A DNA stretch of 41,333 nucleotides. It comes from Pseudomonadota bacterium. Its GTDB lineage: Bacteria; Myxococcota_A; UBA796; GCA-2862545. Location of the stretch: the NCBI GenBank assembly GCA_947490265.1, contig CANLGQ010000004.1:1-41333 (forward strand). The letters run 5' to 3'. Shown one piece after another: positions 1 to 8,495 of the stretch. How positions within the stretch are numbered: position 1 is the first letter of the stretch; each line of letters starts with the position of its first letter. Both the position numbers and the translations under genes were made by a program. The notes beneath the pieces are model-generated. The model worked only from the letters and a program-made list of their open reading frames with translations. It ran no database searches and had not been told where the DNA came from.

Positions 1-1050
1 GAACGCGGGCTCCTCCCGCCACACCCGAACCACCTCGAGCGCGCCCCCGCGCGACCGCGCCTCGAGCCGACCGACCAGCCGATCCCGGTGGAGCAGCGGG
101 ACCACGTACCAGCCCCAGCGCCGTTGCGCGGCCGGCTTGTAGACCTCCCAGAGGTATTCGAAGTCGAACGCCACCCGCACGAGCGACCGGTCCCACAGGA
201 TCGGGTCGAGCGGCCCGAGGATCCGCATCCGACCGTCGTCCTCCGGAAACGAGGCCTCGAGGAGCTCGGGGGGCGCCAGCCACGTCCGCGCGGACCCGGC
301 GACGCGCACCGGAATCGCGGCGCCCGATCTCACCCCGTCGGCGCAGAGGGCCGCGCGGGACTGCGACAGCATCGACCACTGAGGTCCGGCGTTGGGTGAC
401 AGGAGCCCGGCCGCCCGCAACCGCTCTCCAAAGGCCCAGGTACCGAATCCGCCGCCGGTCTCGACCCCCGCATCGGGCAGCGCGCGCTCCGGGACATCGT
501 ACAGCTTGTCGCGCCCAACGCGCCCGGCGACCACCACCCGGCACTGAGTCCACAGCACCTCGATCGCGAGGGTAGCCGCCTTCGACGTCCCCTTCCAACC
601 GTTCCAGTCGAGCGGCGCCACCCGCCCGCGGTCGGCCAACGCCCCAGCGCGCACCGGCCCCCGCTCCCGCACCTCGGCCTCGACCTCGTCGAGAAGCGAG
701 AGGGGAATTCGCCGCATTCTCTCGCTGGTTCGCCACCACGGCGTCTCGATCGCCTGCCCTCGGTACCAGGGAAAGGCCCGGGCCGGGAGCAGGCACCGCT
801 CCTTGGCAAAGTGCTCGAAGGCAAAACCGGGAAGGACTGCGCGATACACGTCGCCCTTCCCGATCGCGTCGACCCGGGCCAACGCCACGAGATCGGCGTT
901 CGAGCCGAGCGGTTCGAGCGGGTCGAGCTGGATGGCGCCGAGCCCCTCCAGCGCCGCGCGCACCCCGTCGAACCCGCGCCCCCGCACCCGGTGCAGCAGC
1001 CAGCCGCACAGGCGAAGGCGCGCTTCCGCCTGGCTCCAGGTGACCGTCAC
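1..1050 (-). CDS. YcaQ/AlkZ-type winged-helix DNA glycosylase (3' end outside window)
   Basis: The protein belongs to the HTH_42 (YcaQ/AlkZ) family of DNA glycosylases, which in characterised members unhook interstrand crosslinks or remove alkylated bases. 350 codons are present without a stop. Visible are AIQLDPLEP near residues 39-47, whose Q41-x-D43 fits the catalytic QxD of E. coli YcaQ (AlkZ has QxQ), and a C-terminal block with LGPLDPILWDR, FDFEYLWEVYKPAAQRRWG and DRLVGRLEARSRGG, typical of the family's last third. Little more than the extreme C-terminus should be missing. The GTG at 1050 overlaps the TGA of the upstream aminotransferase gene (GTGA), which decides the start and suggests translational coupling. 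The family call is firm; substrate specificity is inferred from the QxD motif only. Confidence 0.85.
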   Translation of the reverse strand, partial: MTVTWSQAEARLRLCGWLLHRVRGRGFDGVRAALEGLGAIQLDPLEPLGSNADLVALARVDAIGKGDVYRAVLPGFAFEHFAKERCLLPARAFPWYRGQAIETPWWRTSERMRRIPLSLLDEVEAEVRERGPVRAGALADRGRVAPLDWNGWKGTSKAATLAIEVLWTQCRVVVAGRVGRDKLYDVPERALPDAGVETGGGFGTWAFGERLRAAGLLSPNAGPQWSMLSQSRAALCADGVRSGAAIPVRVAGSARTWLAPPELLEASFPEDDGRMRILGPLDPILWDRSLVRVAFDFEYLWEVYKPAAQRRWGWYVVPLLHRDRLVGRLEARSRGGALEVVRVWREEPAF

Positions 1051-2330
1051 GCCCGGAGCGCGCGCCCGATCCCGGCGACGGCGGCCTGACATTGCGCCAC
1101 CGACACGGCCCCCACCGACAGGCGCATCCACCCGTCGTCGTCCGGGTAGCCGAACGCCTGGAAGGGGACCACGGCCACCCCCGCCTCGCGCAGGAGAAAC
1201 CGGCGCACCGCCTCGTTCGTCTCCCCAGGCCGCACGACCCGCGCCGAGAGATAGATGGCGCCCCGCGGCGCGATCGCGTCGATCGGAAGTCCCTCGGCTT
1301 TCAGCGCCATGAACCCGTCATAGAGCACGTCGAGACGGGCCTGCACGGCGGCGCGCATCCCCCCGAGCCAGTCCGACACCGCCCCCGCGTCGGCCAGCAG
1401 CAACGCCGACGCCCGCTGCTCCGCCTTCGGGGCCCACGCGCCCACGTGTCCGAGCAGGTCGCGCATCCGCGCCGACACCGCGGGCGGGGCACAGCTCCAC
1501 CCGACGCGCAGGCCAGTCGCCGCAAACGCCTTGGACAAGCCGTCGATCAGGATGGTCCAGGGGGCGGCCTCCGGCACGAGGCGGACCGGATCGACGTGCG
1601 CGGTCCCCCGGGCGGTCAGCGTCCAGTAGACTTGGTCGTAGACTAGGAACAAGGCGCGCTCCCCGGTGGTCCGGCGGCGGATGTTCTCGTCGACCACCGC
1701 GCGGGCGATCGCGGTGAGGGCTTCCGGCTCGAACGCCGTTCCCGTAGGATTGAGCGGGCTATTCAGCACGAGCAGGCGGGCGTCGCGAAGGTGCGGGACG
1801 AGCTCGGACGGGAGCGGCAGGAACGCGTTCTCGGGACGACACCGGACCGGCACGCCGACCGCCCCGGCGAGGTGCACGTAGTGGTTGTTGTTCCAGGATG
1901 GAACGGGATAAACTACCCTATCGCCCGGATCGAGGACCGCGCGGTAGGCCGCGTACAGCAGCGGACGGGCCCCGCCGGCGATGAGGATGCACGACACCGG
2001 ATAGCGGATCCCCTGCTCGCGGGCGAGGAACGAGGAAACCGCCTCCCGAAGCTCGGGGAGGCCGTCCGACGGCGGGTAATTCGTGTGCCCCTCTGCAAGA
2101 GCAGCCACGATCCCCGCCTCGAGCTTGTTCGGGATCCGAAACTCCGACGCCGAGAAGTCACCGACCGTCAGGTTGACGATGGGCTGCCCCTCAGCCTGGA
2201 GCGCGCGGATCTCCGCCGCGATCTTGAGGATTTCGGAGCCCACAAGACCGAGCGCCATGCGGGAGAGCCCGCGCTGGGCATCGGCCTCACCGGTGGGGGA
2301 GAGCGTCGCGCCGACATCGAGTGGTTGCAT
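1047..2330 (-). CDS. class I/II PLP-dependent aminotransferase
   Basis: A fold-type I pyridoxal-phosphate aminotransferase of 427 residues, the usual length for the AspC-like family. Seen in order: VNLTVGDF near the N-terminus, NYPPSDGLPELREAV, the NSPLNPTGTAF loop, LVYDQVYWTL (Asp and Tyr contacting the cofactor), DGLSKAFAATGLRVGW with the PLP-binding Lys in SK, and a C-terminal domain ending PDDDGWMRLSVG with the substrate-carboxylate Arg. The reading frame stays open upstream, but homology begins just after the ATG at 2330, so that start is chosen. It overlaps the glycosylase gene by 4 bases. The amino donor and acceptor cannot be told from sequence; aspartate- or alanine-type transamination are the likely options. 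It is divergent from the FG-GAP gene at 2428. Confidence 0.85.
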   Translation of the reverse strand: MQPLDVGATLSPTGEADAQRGLSRMALGLVGSEILKIAAEIRALQAEGQPIVNLTVGDFSASEFRIPNKLEAGIVAALAEGHTNYPPSDGLPELREAVSSFLAREQGIRYPVSCILIAGGARPLLYAAYRAVLDPGDRVVYPVPSWNNNHYVHLAGAVGVPVRCRPENAFLPLPSELVPHLRDARLLVLNSPLNPTGTAFEPEALTAIARAVVDENIRRRTTGERALFLVYDQVYWTLTARGTAHVDPVRLVPEAAPWTILIDGLSKAFAATGLRVGWSCAPPAVSARMRDLLGHVGAWAPKAEQRASALLLADAGAVSDWLGGMRAAVQARLDVLYDGFMALKAEGLPIDAIAPRGAIYLSARVVRPGETNEAVRRFLLREAGVAVVPFQAFGYPDDDGWMRLSVGAVSVAQCQAAVAGIGRALRA

Positions 2331-2377
2331 GCCCCGCACGTACCCCTTCCGCGTGGGACCGGCCGCTCTGACGGAAT

Positions 2378-2410
2378 TTGCACAACATGGACGGGCCAGG
2401 ACGCTATGAT
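2378..2410 (+). promoter_or_regulatory. possible promoter for the FG-GAP gene
   Basis: A TATGAT hexamer at 2405-2410 is a near-consensus sigma70-type -10 box in an otherwise very GC-rich gap between divergent genes. TTGCAC at 2378-2383 could be a -35 box, but the 21-base spacer is too long for a standard promoter. The ATG at 2428 has a GAGGGG ribosome site just before it. This is suggestive only. Confidence 0.3.
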
Positions 2411-2427
2411 CGCGGGGTGAGGGGCGA

Positions 2428-3852
2428 ATGGGCGTCTGGGGCAAGCGGTGGGGCACGCTAGTGGTTCTTGGCGTTGCTTGCGGCGACCCGGATGGAACCC
2501 CCGGCACGAACAGCAGCAACGACGGCACCGGTCCCACCGGAGACTCGACCGACGGCGACCCCGACACCGGCAGCGACACCCCCGCCGGAATTCAGGGACC
2601 GCACGGCGAACAGTTCGTCGAGGACGCGTCGGGCACGATCTATGGGGCGGACGCCTACGAAGGGGCGGGCGCCGCCTTGCTGTGGGTCGACGCCGACGGC
2701 GACGGCGACGACGACCTGCTGGCGCTCGCGGACCAGGAGACCGACCCGGAGGACGGGCCGCCGTACATCGGGGTTTGGACCGAGCTCCCCACCGGGGTCA
2801 GCACGTTCGTCAACGCCGCGTGGACGGTCAACAACGACCTCAGCACCGAACAGTCTCGGATCCGCTGGATGAGCGCCGGAGACCTGTCGGGCGACGGGCA
2901 ACAGGACCTGCTGGTCGAGCGAACGCTCCAAAGCGGTGGAGCGGAGACGGTGCTTCTCGCCGGACCGCTCAACGCGATCCGCTCGCTCGCGCAGTCCGAT
3001 GCCCATCTGGTGTTCGAGACCGGCGGAGAGGACCTCAGATGGGCCACGGTGCCCGACATCACCGGCGATGGCCTCGACGACCTGGTCGCCGGAGATCCCC
3101 GCTCGGACGAGCTGGTGCAGGAAGGCGGAGAAGCCTGGGTCTTCGCCGGCCCGCTGCTCGGGCGCCGCGAGCCGGACCTCGCCTTTGCTCAGGTCCGCGG
3201 CTCGATCCTCCGGGAGGCGATCGGGGGGGCGATGGCGGCGGAGGACGTGGACGGCGACGGCATCGGCGACATGGTGCTCGCCGCGTCGATCGAGCACGTC
3301 TACATCCTCGAGGGGCCGATCCAGGGCTCCCCGACCGTTCAATCCGCGTATAGCGCCCGATGGACCTATGATCCGCTCGACGAGGAGGCCACGAGTGTCT
3401 ACACGTCGCCGGTCTGGGTGGGCGACGCCACCGGCGATGGGAAAGCGGACATGCTGTTCGGCAGCCAGGACCTACGCCTGGTGGCCGGGCCGCTGACCGG
3501 GGAGCTCTCGGAAGCAAGCGTAGAGGCGACCTTCCCTGGTGCGACCGACTTTTCGGTGGGCGACGTGAACGGCGATCGGATCCCCGACCTGCTGGTCGGC
3601 GACGGCGTCTACAATCCCGGAGTGAGCGCCGAGGAAGGCATCGCGTTCCTGTACTACGGGCCGATGTCCGGGGTCCAGGGGGCCTCCGACGCCACGTTCG
3701 CCCCGACGAACGCGCTCGATGGGTTGGGCTCGGCGGTCGGGCTCGGCGACGGCGACGGCGACGGCTTCGACGACGTGGCGATCGGGGTCCCGGGGCTCGA
3801 TGCGGGCGGGGTCACCGCGGGAGCCGTGCTCCTCTTCCGCGGCGGGGCGTAG
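2428..3852 (+). CDS. FG-GAP/VCBS repeat exported protein
   Basis: A 474-residue protein made mostly of calcium-binding-like FG-GAP/VCBS repeats. It opens with a basic n-region (GKRW), a hydrophobic core and VLGVACGD, so Cys18 may be a lipobox cysteine; the -3 position is Gly rather than Leu, which makes lipidation uncertain. A linker rich in Asp, Gly, Thr and Ser follows (about residues 19-52), a common anchor-to-domain spacer in myxobacterial lipoproteins. At least seven repeat cores are visible: DADGDGDDDLLALAD, GDLSGDGQQDLLV, DITGDGLDDLVAGD, DVDGDGIGDMVLA, GDATGDGKADMLFG, GDVNGDRIPDLLVGD and GDGDGDGFDDVAIGVPG. Together they should form one integrin-alpha-like beta-propeller on the cell surface or in the periplasm. 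Its ligand is unknown. It ends 10 bases from the end of the convergent mutS2. Confidence 0.85.
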   Translation: MGVWGKRWGTLVVLGVACGDPDGTPGTNSSNDGTGPTGDSTDGDPDTGSDTPAGIQGPHGEQFVEDASGTIYGADAYEGAGAALLWVDADGDGDDDLLALADQETDPEDGPPYIGVWTELPTGVSTFVNAAWTVNNDLSTEQSRIRWMSAGDLSGDGQQDLLVERTLQSGGAETVLLAGPLNAIRSLAQSDAHLVFETGGEDLRWATVPDITGDGLDDLVAGDPRSDELVQEGGEAWVFAGPLLGRREPDLAFAQVRGSILREAIGGAMAAEDVDGDGIGDMVLAASIEHVYILEGPIQGSPTVQSAYSARWTYDPLDEEATSVYTSPVWVGDATGDGKADMLFGSQDLRLVAGPLTGELSEASVEATFPGATDFSVGDVNGDRIPDLLVGDGVYNPGVSAEEGIAFLYYGPMSGVQGASDATFAPTNALDGLGSAVGLGDGDGDGFDDVAIGVPGLDAGGVTAGAVLLFRGGA

Positions 3853-3862
3853 CGGTCAGGGA

Positions 3863-5500
3863 TCAGACCCGCTCCACCTGCTCGGGCCGCGTGTTCACCG
3901 TGATCGCCCCGGCGCGCACCCGCAGCCCTCCGTCGCCCACGGACACCACCTCGCCAACGAGATCGTACTCCCGCAGGCGCACGCGGTCGCCAATCACGAA
4001 TGCGGTCGTCGGTCCTGGGTTTTCTGGCGCGGGACGCGCCGGTACGATCCCCCGGAAGGCGCCCACCGACGCCTTGGCGAGCGCGGCCTCAAGGGCGTCC
4101 GGCGCAGCCTCCAACCGCGAAACGATCGCGTCGATCGCCTTCTCCGCGGCCCGGACCCGCTGAAGGAACACCCGCGCGGCCTCGAACTCGATCCGCCGCG
4201 CGCGGAGGGCGATCTCCGCCTCCCGGGCGGCGACCGCCGCCTCCCGTTCGACCAAGCCCCGCGTCAATCGCTCGGACTCGTCGGCGGACCGCTGCCAGCG
4301 CGCGCGCTCGGCCTCGAGCTGCTCCACCGTGGCGGAGACCGACCGCTCCCCCTCGCCGACCAGCGCCGCCGCGCGCGCGATCACCGGCGTGTCGATCCCC
4401 ACCCGAGCGGCGATCCCCAGCGCGTGCGACTCCCCCGTGACCCCGACGACGACCCGCCATGTCGGTCGGCCCTCGTAGTACTGCATCGCAGCCGAGACGA
4501 ACCGAGCATCCGCCGTTCCCAGCCGTTTGAGCGGACCGAAGTGGGTCGTGACCACGACCCGGGCCCCGCGGTCCACGAGCGCCTCCAGGATCGCCTGGCC
4601 GAGCGCCGCTCCTTGGGCGGGATCCGTCCCCGCGGCGATCTCGTCCAGCAGCACCAACGCCGCGTCGCCGGCGGTCTCGAGCGTCGCCCGCAGGAGCACG
4701 AGATGCGCCGAGAACGAGGACAGGTCCTCGGCGACGGCCTGCTGGTCCCCGATGATCGCGACCAGGGTGGCGAAGCGGTCGACCCGGCTGGATTCGCCAG
4801 CCGGTACCAGGCATCCGTGCCGCACGAGCTGGGCGCACAGGCCGATGGTCTTCAGGGCCACCGTCTTTCCGCCGGCGTTGGGCCCCGAGATCACCAGCGC
4901 CGGCTGCGCGGGACGGAGATCGAGGTCGTTCGGCACCACCGCGACCCCCCGGAGCACGAGCAGGGGGTGCCGGGCCTGCCGCAGCGCGATCACCCCCTCC
5001 TCCCCGACGATCGGTCGGGTCGCACCGAGACGAAGCCCGAGCTGAGCCCGCGCACAGACCGCATCGAGCCGGATCGCCGCCCCGACTCCCCGATCGATCG
5101 CTCCCGAGGCCGTGCCGAGCTCGCGGGAGAGCGCAGCGCGGATCCGCCATTCCTCGGCGGTGAGCTCCCCCTCCGCGAGCCGGAGCCGGTTGTTCAGCGC
5201 GATGACGACGTGGGGCTCGACGAAGACCGTGTGGCCCGACCCGCTGGTGCCGTGAACGATCCCGTGGTCCATCCGCTTCGCGTGGGCCTTGATCGGCAGG
5301 ACGTAGCGGTTCTCGCGGAGCGTCCAGAACCGATCCTGGAGGAGCTCGGCGAAGGTGTCGCCGTGGACCAACCGGTCGAGCGTGCCGCGGATCTCGGTGT
5401 GGAGCGCGGCGATCCGCTGGCGCAGCTCGGCCAGCAGGGGGAACCGGATCGCGGACAGCCCGCCGGCGGCGTCGAATGCGTCGGCCAGCGACAGCCGCAC
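3863..5500 (-). CDS. mutS2: MutS2 core and ATPase region, downstream part of an amber-interrupted gene
   Basis: This carries most of a MutS2-type ABC ATPase: the core block YVLPIKAHAKR and HGTSGSGHTVFVEP, Walker A SGPNAGGKTVALKT, Walker B ALVLLDEIAAGTDP, the switch TTHFGPLKRLG, a long Glu/Arg/Ala-rich coiled coil, and a final KOW-like segment (VIGDRVRLREYDLVGEV). MutS2 proteins act on recombination intermediates or, in Bacillus, on collided ribosomes. The frame is open upstream to a TAG at 5576-5578 and joins in the same frame to the MutS2 N-terminus at 5579-5890. Joined, the protein would be about 675 residues. It stops right after the KOW-like part, so the C-terminal Smr nuclease domain of most MutS2 proteins is absent. 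The GTG at 5500 is the first available start after the TAG but has no Shine-Dalgarno match, so independent translation is doubtful. Confidence 0.75.
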   Translation of the reverse strand: MRLSLADAFDAAGGLSAIRFPLLAELRQRIAALHTEIRGTLDRLVHGDTFAELLQDRFWTLRENRYVLPIKAHAKRMDHGIVHGTSGSGHTVFVEPHVVIALNNRLRLAEGELTAEEWRIRAALSRELGTASGAIDRGVGAAIRLDAVCARAQLGLRLGATRPIVGEEGVIALRQARHPLLVLRGVAVVPNDLDLRPAQPALVISGPNAGGKTVALKTIGLCAQLVRHGCLVPAGESSRVDRFATLVAIIGDQQAVAEDLSSFSAHLVLLRATLETAGDAALVLLDEIAAGTDPAQGAALGQAILEALVDRGARVVVTTHFGPLKRLGTADARFVSAAMQYYEGRPTWRVVVGVTGESHALGIAARVGIDTPVIARAAALVGEGERSVSATVEQLEAERARWQRSADESERLTRGLVEREAAVAAREAEIALRARRIEFEAARVFLQRVRAAEKAIDAIVSRLEAAPDALEAALAKASVGAFRGIVPARPAPENPGPTTAFVIGDRVRLREYDLVGEVVSVGDGGLRVRAGAITVNTRPEQVERV

Positions 5501-5575
5501 GTCGGGCGAATCGACGAGGTCGGCACCCCACCGGGCGAGGGTCGGGATCTCGGCGCCGTGGCGTTGGAGGACCCG

Positions 5576-5890
5576 CTACAGGAGGTGCAGCGCGTCGAGC
5601 GCGATCCCGCCCCGTTGGATCGACGGCAGATCCAGCACCTCCCCGAGAAATGCGCGGCGGGCCTCGGACCGCGCGTCCACCACCCCGCCGACCGGCAGAT
5701 ACGTACGCGCGTCTTCCAACGCGCGAAGCTCGGCGATCGCGTCGTACATCTCCTCGATCGCGGCGACGTCGGCGAGCGGACGAGCAGACCGAACGGCGGC
5801 GGCCCCCATCGGGGTGCGCGCCCCTTCGGCCAGGGCGTCCTGCAGGGCCGGCCAGTCGAGGCCGTCGAGGGTCAGCAGGTCGAGGTCCAT
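5576..5890 (-). pseudogene. mutS2: MutS2 N-terminal part, ends at an in-frame TAG
   Basis: 104 residues starting MDLDLLTLDGLDWPALQDAL and continuing with the small helical N-terminal domain seen in MutS2 (SARPLADVAAIEEMYDAI, LRALEDARTYLPVGG). It stops at TAG (5578-5576), yet the next codons in the same frame (RVLQRHGAEIPTLARWGADL) continue the MutS2 alignment without loss or gain of bases. A single C-to-T change of a CAG codon would explain the break. The gene lies 32 bases after the lipoprotein gene and is the last gene of the salvage operon. It could be a recent pseudogene, a sequencing error or, less likely, a read-through site. TAG is used as an ordinary stop by several other genes in this window, so general recoding is unlikely. 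Confidence 0.7.
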
Positions 5891-5922
5891 GGTCAGCCGG
5901 TTATCGCACCGCCGAGGGCCGG

Positions 5923-6438
5923 CTACTCGCGATCCACCGGATCGGGCCACGCGATCGGTTGCTCCACGGGGGGCGCGGGGCGCTCCGGGCAGGTCCAGTG
6001 GATCGCCCCTTCGTCGGAGACCCACTCCACGCAGGGCCGCGCCAGGTCGTCCCACCAGGTGATCGCCAGCTCCTCGTCCTTCCAGCCCAACGAAGCTGCG
6101 ATTCGGCGCTCGGCGTCGAGCGGCACCGGGCGCACGGCCAGGACCTCGACGGGAGCGCCGGCCCACAGGCGAACCGCCGCGACACGAGGGGTTTCCCCTT
6201 GGAAGAGGAGGAGCGCGCCCCGACCGCTCGGCCCCTCCATCCACGGACAGCGGGCCCCGGCTCCGCCCCGCACCAGCCGATCCGAGAGCTCGTGGACCGC
6301 GGCGGACCGCGCGGGCGCCACCGCGGCCAGGACCGCGTCAGGCACCGGGGGGCACGCAGGAACCTCCAAAGGGGCTGGCAGGGGGACCGAGGGCGGCGGC
6401 GGTGGCTCCACCGCGCAACCGGCCAGGAACCACACCAC
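5923..6438 (-). CDS. small Pro-rich lipoprotein, unknown function
   Basis: 171 residues starting at GTG 6438 inside the ridA stop (TAGTG), so translation is probably coupled to ridA. The N-terminus is V-V-W-F-L-A-G-C: a perfect LAGC lipobox but only seven residues before the Cys and no basic n-region. In-frame codons upstream would add many Arg residues, but no start codon is available there. After the Cys come VEPPPPP, then a compact globular part with WKDEELAITWWDDLARPCVEW and a C-terminal PVEQPIAWPDP. No family is recognised. Its conserved place between ridA and mutS2 suggests co-expression but no function. Confidence 0.6.
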   Translation of the reverse strand: MVWFLAGCAVEPPPPPSVPLPAPLEVPACPPVPDAVLAAVAPARSAAVHELSDRLVRGGAGARCPWMEGPSGRGALLLFQGETPRVAAVRLWAGAPVEVLAVRPVPLDAERRIAASLGWKDEELAITWWDDLARPCVEWVSDEGAIHWTCPERPAPPVEQPIAWPDPVDRE

Positions 6439-6812
6439 TAGAGGACGGCGATCGCGTCGATCTCGACCGCGACGTCGCGCGGCAGCCGAGAGACCTCGAC
6501 CGTCGCGCGGGCGGGGCGGTTGCTGCCGAACGTCTCGGAATAAACCTGGTTCATCGCAGCAAAATCAGCCATCGACTTCAGATACACCGTGCACTTCACC
6601 ACCCGCGAGAGAGAGGACCCGGCCGCCTCGAGCACCGCGGACAAATTCGCCAGCACTCGGCGGGTTTGCGCCGCAGCGTCGCCATCGACGACCTGGCCCG
6701 AGTGCGGGTCGAGCGCGATCTGTCCGGAACAAAACACCAGGTTGCCGGTGATCACGGCCTGGGAATAGGGCCCGATCGCCGCAGGCGCTCCGGTCGTCTC
6801 CACAGTTTTCAC
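6438..6812 (-). CDS. ridA: RidA family enamine/imine deaminase
   Basis: A 124-residue Rid (YjgF/YER057c/UK114) protein at the usual family length. RidA hydrolyses reactive 2-aminoacrylate-type enamines released by PLP enzymes. Diagnostic parts are [13 protein letters not shown] near residues 8-20, [12 protein letters not shown], the [14 protein letters not shown] and NQVYSETFG blocks, and the C-terminal [20 protein letters not shown], whose first-block Arg corresponds to the catalytic Arg105 of E. coli RidA. It starts 7 bases after the uracil phosphoribosyltransferase gene and its stop overlaps the lipoprotein start, placing it in the salvage operon. Confidence 0.92.
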   Translation of the reverse strand: MKTVETTGAPAAIGPYSQAVITGNLVFCSGQIALDPHSGQVVDGDAAAQTRRVLANLSAVLEAAGSSLSRVVKCTVYLKSMADFAAMNQVYSETFGSNRPARATVEVSRLPRDVAVEIDAIAVL

Positions 6813-6819
6813 GGTGGCC

Positions 6820-7587
6820 TCAATAGCAGTTGTTGATGAGCTCCCCGAGGCCCCCGGCCCCCGGGACGATGTAGTCGTGTTCGTCGAGTCCGCGCTCCTC
6901 CGACCAGCGCTCCCCCGGCGGGCGGGCGAGCACGGCGGGCGGGGAGAAGCCGCGATCGAGGCGCAGGGCGAATACGTGGACCTCCGGATGATCGGCCGCC
7001 ATCCGGGCGAGGTACTCGGGGGTCACGATGAGGTGGAGGACCAAGATGCGGGCCGGGACGCCGAGGGTCCGCTTGTACATCGAGAGGGCCGCCGAGACGC
7101 TGCTGCCGGTGGCACCCATCGGATCGGGAAGCAGCAGCGTGGTGCCCGCCACCGAACCGCCGATCTTGCTGCCCGCGGTCGCGACGCCGTCGACCCGGCC
7201 GTCGGCCCCGGCCGTGCGCTGCATGTAGATGTGATCGACGCGGACCGAGAGCGGATCGAGGAGCAGGAGCAGCTCCGCCTGCAGGGTGTGGGACGGCAGC
7301 ATCCCCGCGCGCGCGAGGTCGACCAGCACGACCTGCTGCGGGGCCAGCACCCGCGCCTGCAGGCGAACATCAGCGTGCTTCTCCGACATCCGGGTGGGGA
7401 CCGAGACATCGACGGTCGGCAACCACTCGGCGGCGGCGTAGAAGAGCCGCTGGAAACAACGCGTGAGGAGCGCGTGGAACACCGGATCGGCAGCCCCCGG
7501 CGCCGAGAGCCGCGCGACGGCCGACGCGGACCAGGCGTCCCCGATCAAGTGGACGTTCGGCCCGTACCCATGCTCAGCCAAAGACAT
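6820..7587 (-). CDS. uracil phosphoribosyltransferase family protein
   Basis: 255 residues. UPRTases make UMP from uracil and PRPP. The PRPP loop is [18 protein letters not shown] (usual form DPMLATGGS, so the Met-Gly pair deviates), and the C-terminal uracil-binding region is [19 protein letters not shown], close to the family's YIVPGLGDAGDR. The N-terminal dimerisation region is divergent and about 40 residues longer than in E. coli Upp. The gene overlaps the purine nucleoside phosphorylase gene by 14 bases. With that neighbour the role in nucleobase salvage is likely, but given the divergent active-site loop the exact base is not proven. Confidence 0.8.
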   Translation of the reverse strand: MSLAEHGYGPNVHLIGDAWSASAVARLSAPGAADPVFHALLTRCFQRLFYAAAEWLPTVDVSVPTRMSEKHADVRLQARVLAPQQVVLVDLARAGMLPSHTLQAELLLLLDPLSVRVDHIYMQRTAGADGRVDGVATAGSKIGGSVAGTTLLLPDPMGATGSSVSAALSMYKRTLGVPARILVLHLIVTPEYLARMAADHPEVHVFALRLDRGFSPPAVLARPPGERWSEERGLDEHDYIVPGAGGLGELINNCY

Positions 7588-8389
7588 CGAGCGCTCCCTC
7601 CAAGGTGGCGGCCAAACCGTGCGCGGCGATCTGGGCGGCAGCGGTGACTTCTTCGTGGGTCAACGGGTTGCCGGTCAGGCCGGCCGCCCGGTTCGACACC
7701 ACCGCCAGAACGGCGCACGGAAGCCCGATCTCCGCAGCGGCGACCACTTCCGGGACGGTGGACATCCCCACGATGTCGGCCCCGAGCGTGCGCAACATCC
7801 GGATCTCGGCCGGCGTCTCGTAGGCCGGCCCCGGCATGGCGGCGAGGACGCCGTCGCGAAGCGAGAGTCCCGCCCGGGCGCCGGACGCCCGCAGCACGGA
7901 CCGGATCGCGGCGTCGTGCGCCCCCGAGAGGTCGGGGAAGCGCACGCCGTAGGCGGGGCCGGTCAGCGGGTTGGCGCCCTGGAAATTCAGGTGGTCGGTC
8001 ACCAACACCAGGGTTCCCGGCTCGAGCCCGTCGGTGATCCCCCCCACCGAGCAGGTGAGGATCAGGCGCTTCACCCCCCACTTGGCGAGGGCGCGCACCC
8101 CGCGCACCAGGACCGGCGGAGGATGACCTTCGTACAGGTGGACGCGGCCGGACAGCAGCGCGACCCGGTGGCGCTGGAGGCGGCCCACGACGACCCGGCC
8201 GGCGTGGCCCGGCACCGTCGACCCGGGGAGCCCGAGTTCGGGGAAGGGAGCGACCACCGGATCGAGCACCCGGTCGACCACCGGACCCAGCCCGGAGCCA
8301 AGGACAATTGCAGTGGCCGGGGCCGCGCCGAACCGCGCTGCGAGCCGATCGGCGGCCTCGCCGACCGGTCCGTCTTCGGGATGCGACAC
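7574..8389 (-). CDS. purine nucleoside phosphorylase (trimeric PNP type)
   Basis: 271 residues from GTG 8389, the same length as Bacillus PunA. It splits purine nucleosides into base plus ribose 1-phosphate. Motifs: TAIVLGSGLGPVVDR (phosphate loop), PGSTVPGHAGRVVVG, LLSGRVHLYEGH, LILTCSVGGI, TDHLNFQGANPLTGP, PGPAYETPAEIRML with the Tyr/Glu base-site segment, and VGMSTVPEVVAA. The ATG at 8419 is possible, but GTG 8389 is preceded by GGAGG at a 5-base spacing, so it is preferred. It is first in the run PNP, UPRTase, RidA, lipoprotein, mutS2, all minus and tightly spaced. It is divergent from RNase D; the gap 8390-8495 should hold both promoters. Confidence 0.88.
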   Translation of the reverse strand: MSHPEDGPVGEAADRLAARFGAAPATAIVLGSGLGPVVDRVLDPVVAPFPELGLPGSTVPGHAGRVVVGRLQRHRVALLSGRVHLYEGHPPPVLVRGVRALAKWGVKRLILTCSVGGITDGLEPGTLVLVTDHLNFQGANPLTGPAYGVRFPDLSGAHDAAIRSVLRASGARAGLSLRDGVLAAMPGPAYETPAEIRMLRTLGADIVGMSTVPEVVAAAEIGLPCAVLAVVSNRAAGLTGNPLTHEEVTAAAQIAAHGLAATLEGALDVFG

Positions 8390-8495
8390 GACTCCCTCCG
8401 CGCGCGGAGCCTGACACATCGCGCGCGGAAACGCCACCACGGGTGGAAGGACGGCCGTGCCCCCGATACAGTTCGCCCCGTCCGCAGAAGGTGCG

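Noticed and set aside
5576-5578. Pyrrolysine or general TAG recoding
   Set aside because: TAG ends several other genes here cleanly (3852, 15806, 20517, 25665, 40165), so it works as a normal stop; no pylT-like RNA is seen.
3719-6751. A very long plus-strand open frame of about 1010 codons
   Set aside because: It is antisense to mutS2, the lipoprotein and ridA, with Arg/Pro/Gly/Asp-rich sequence typical of GC-rich shadow frames and no recognisable domain.
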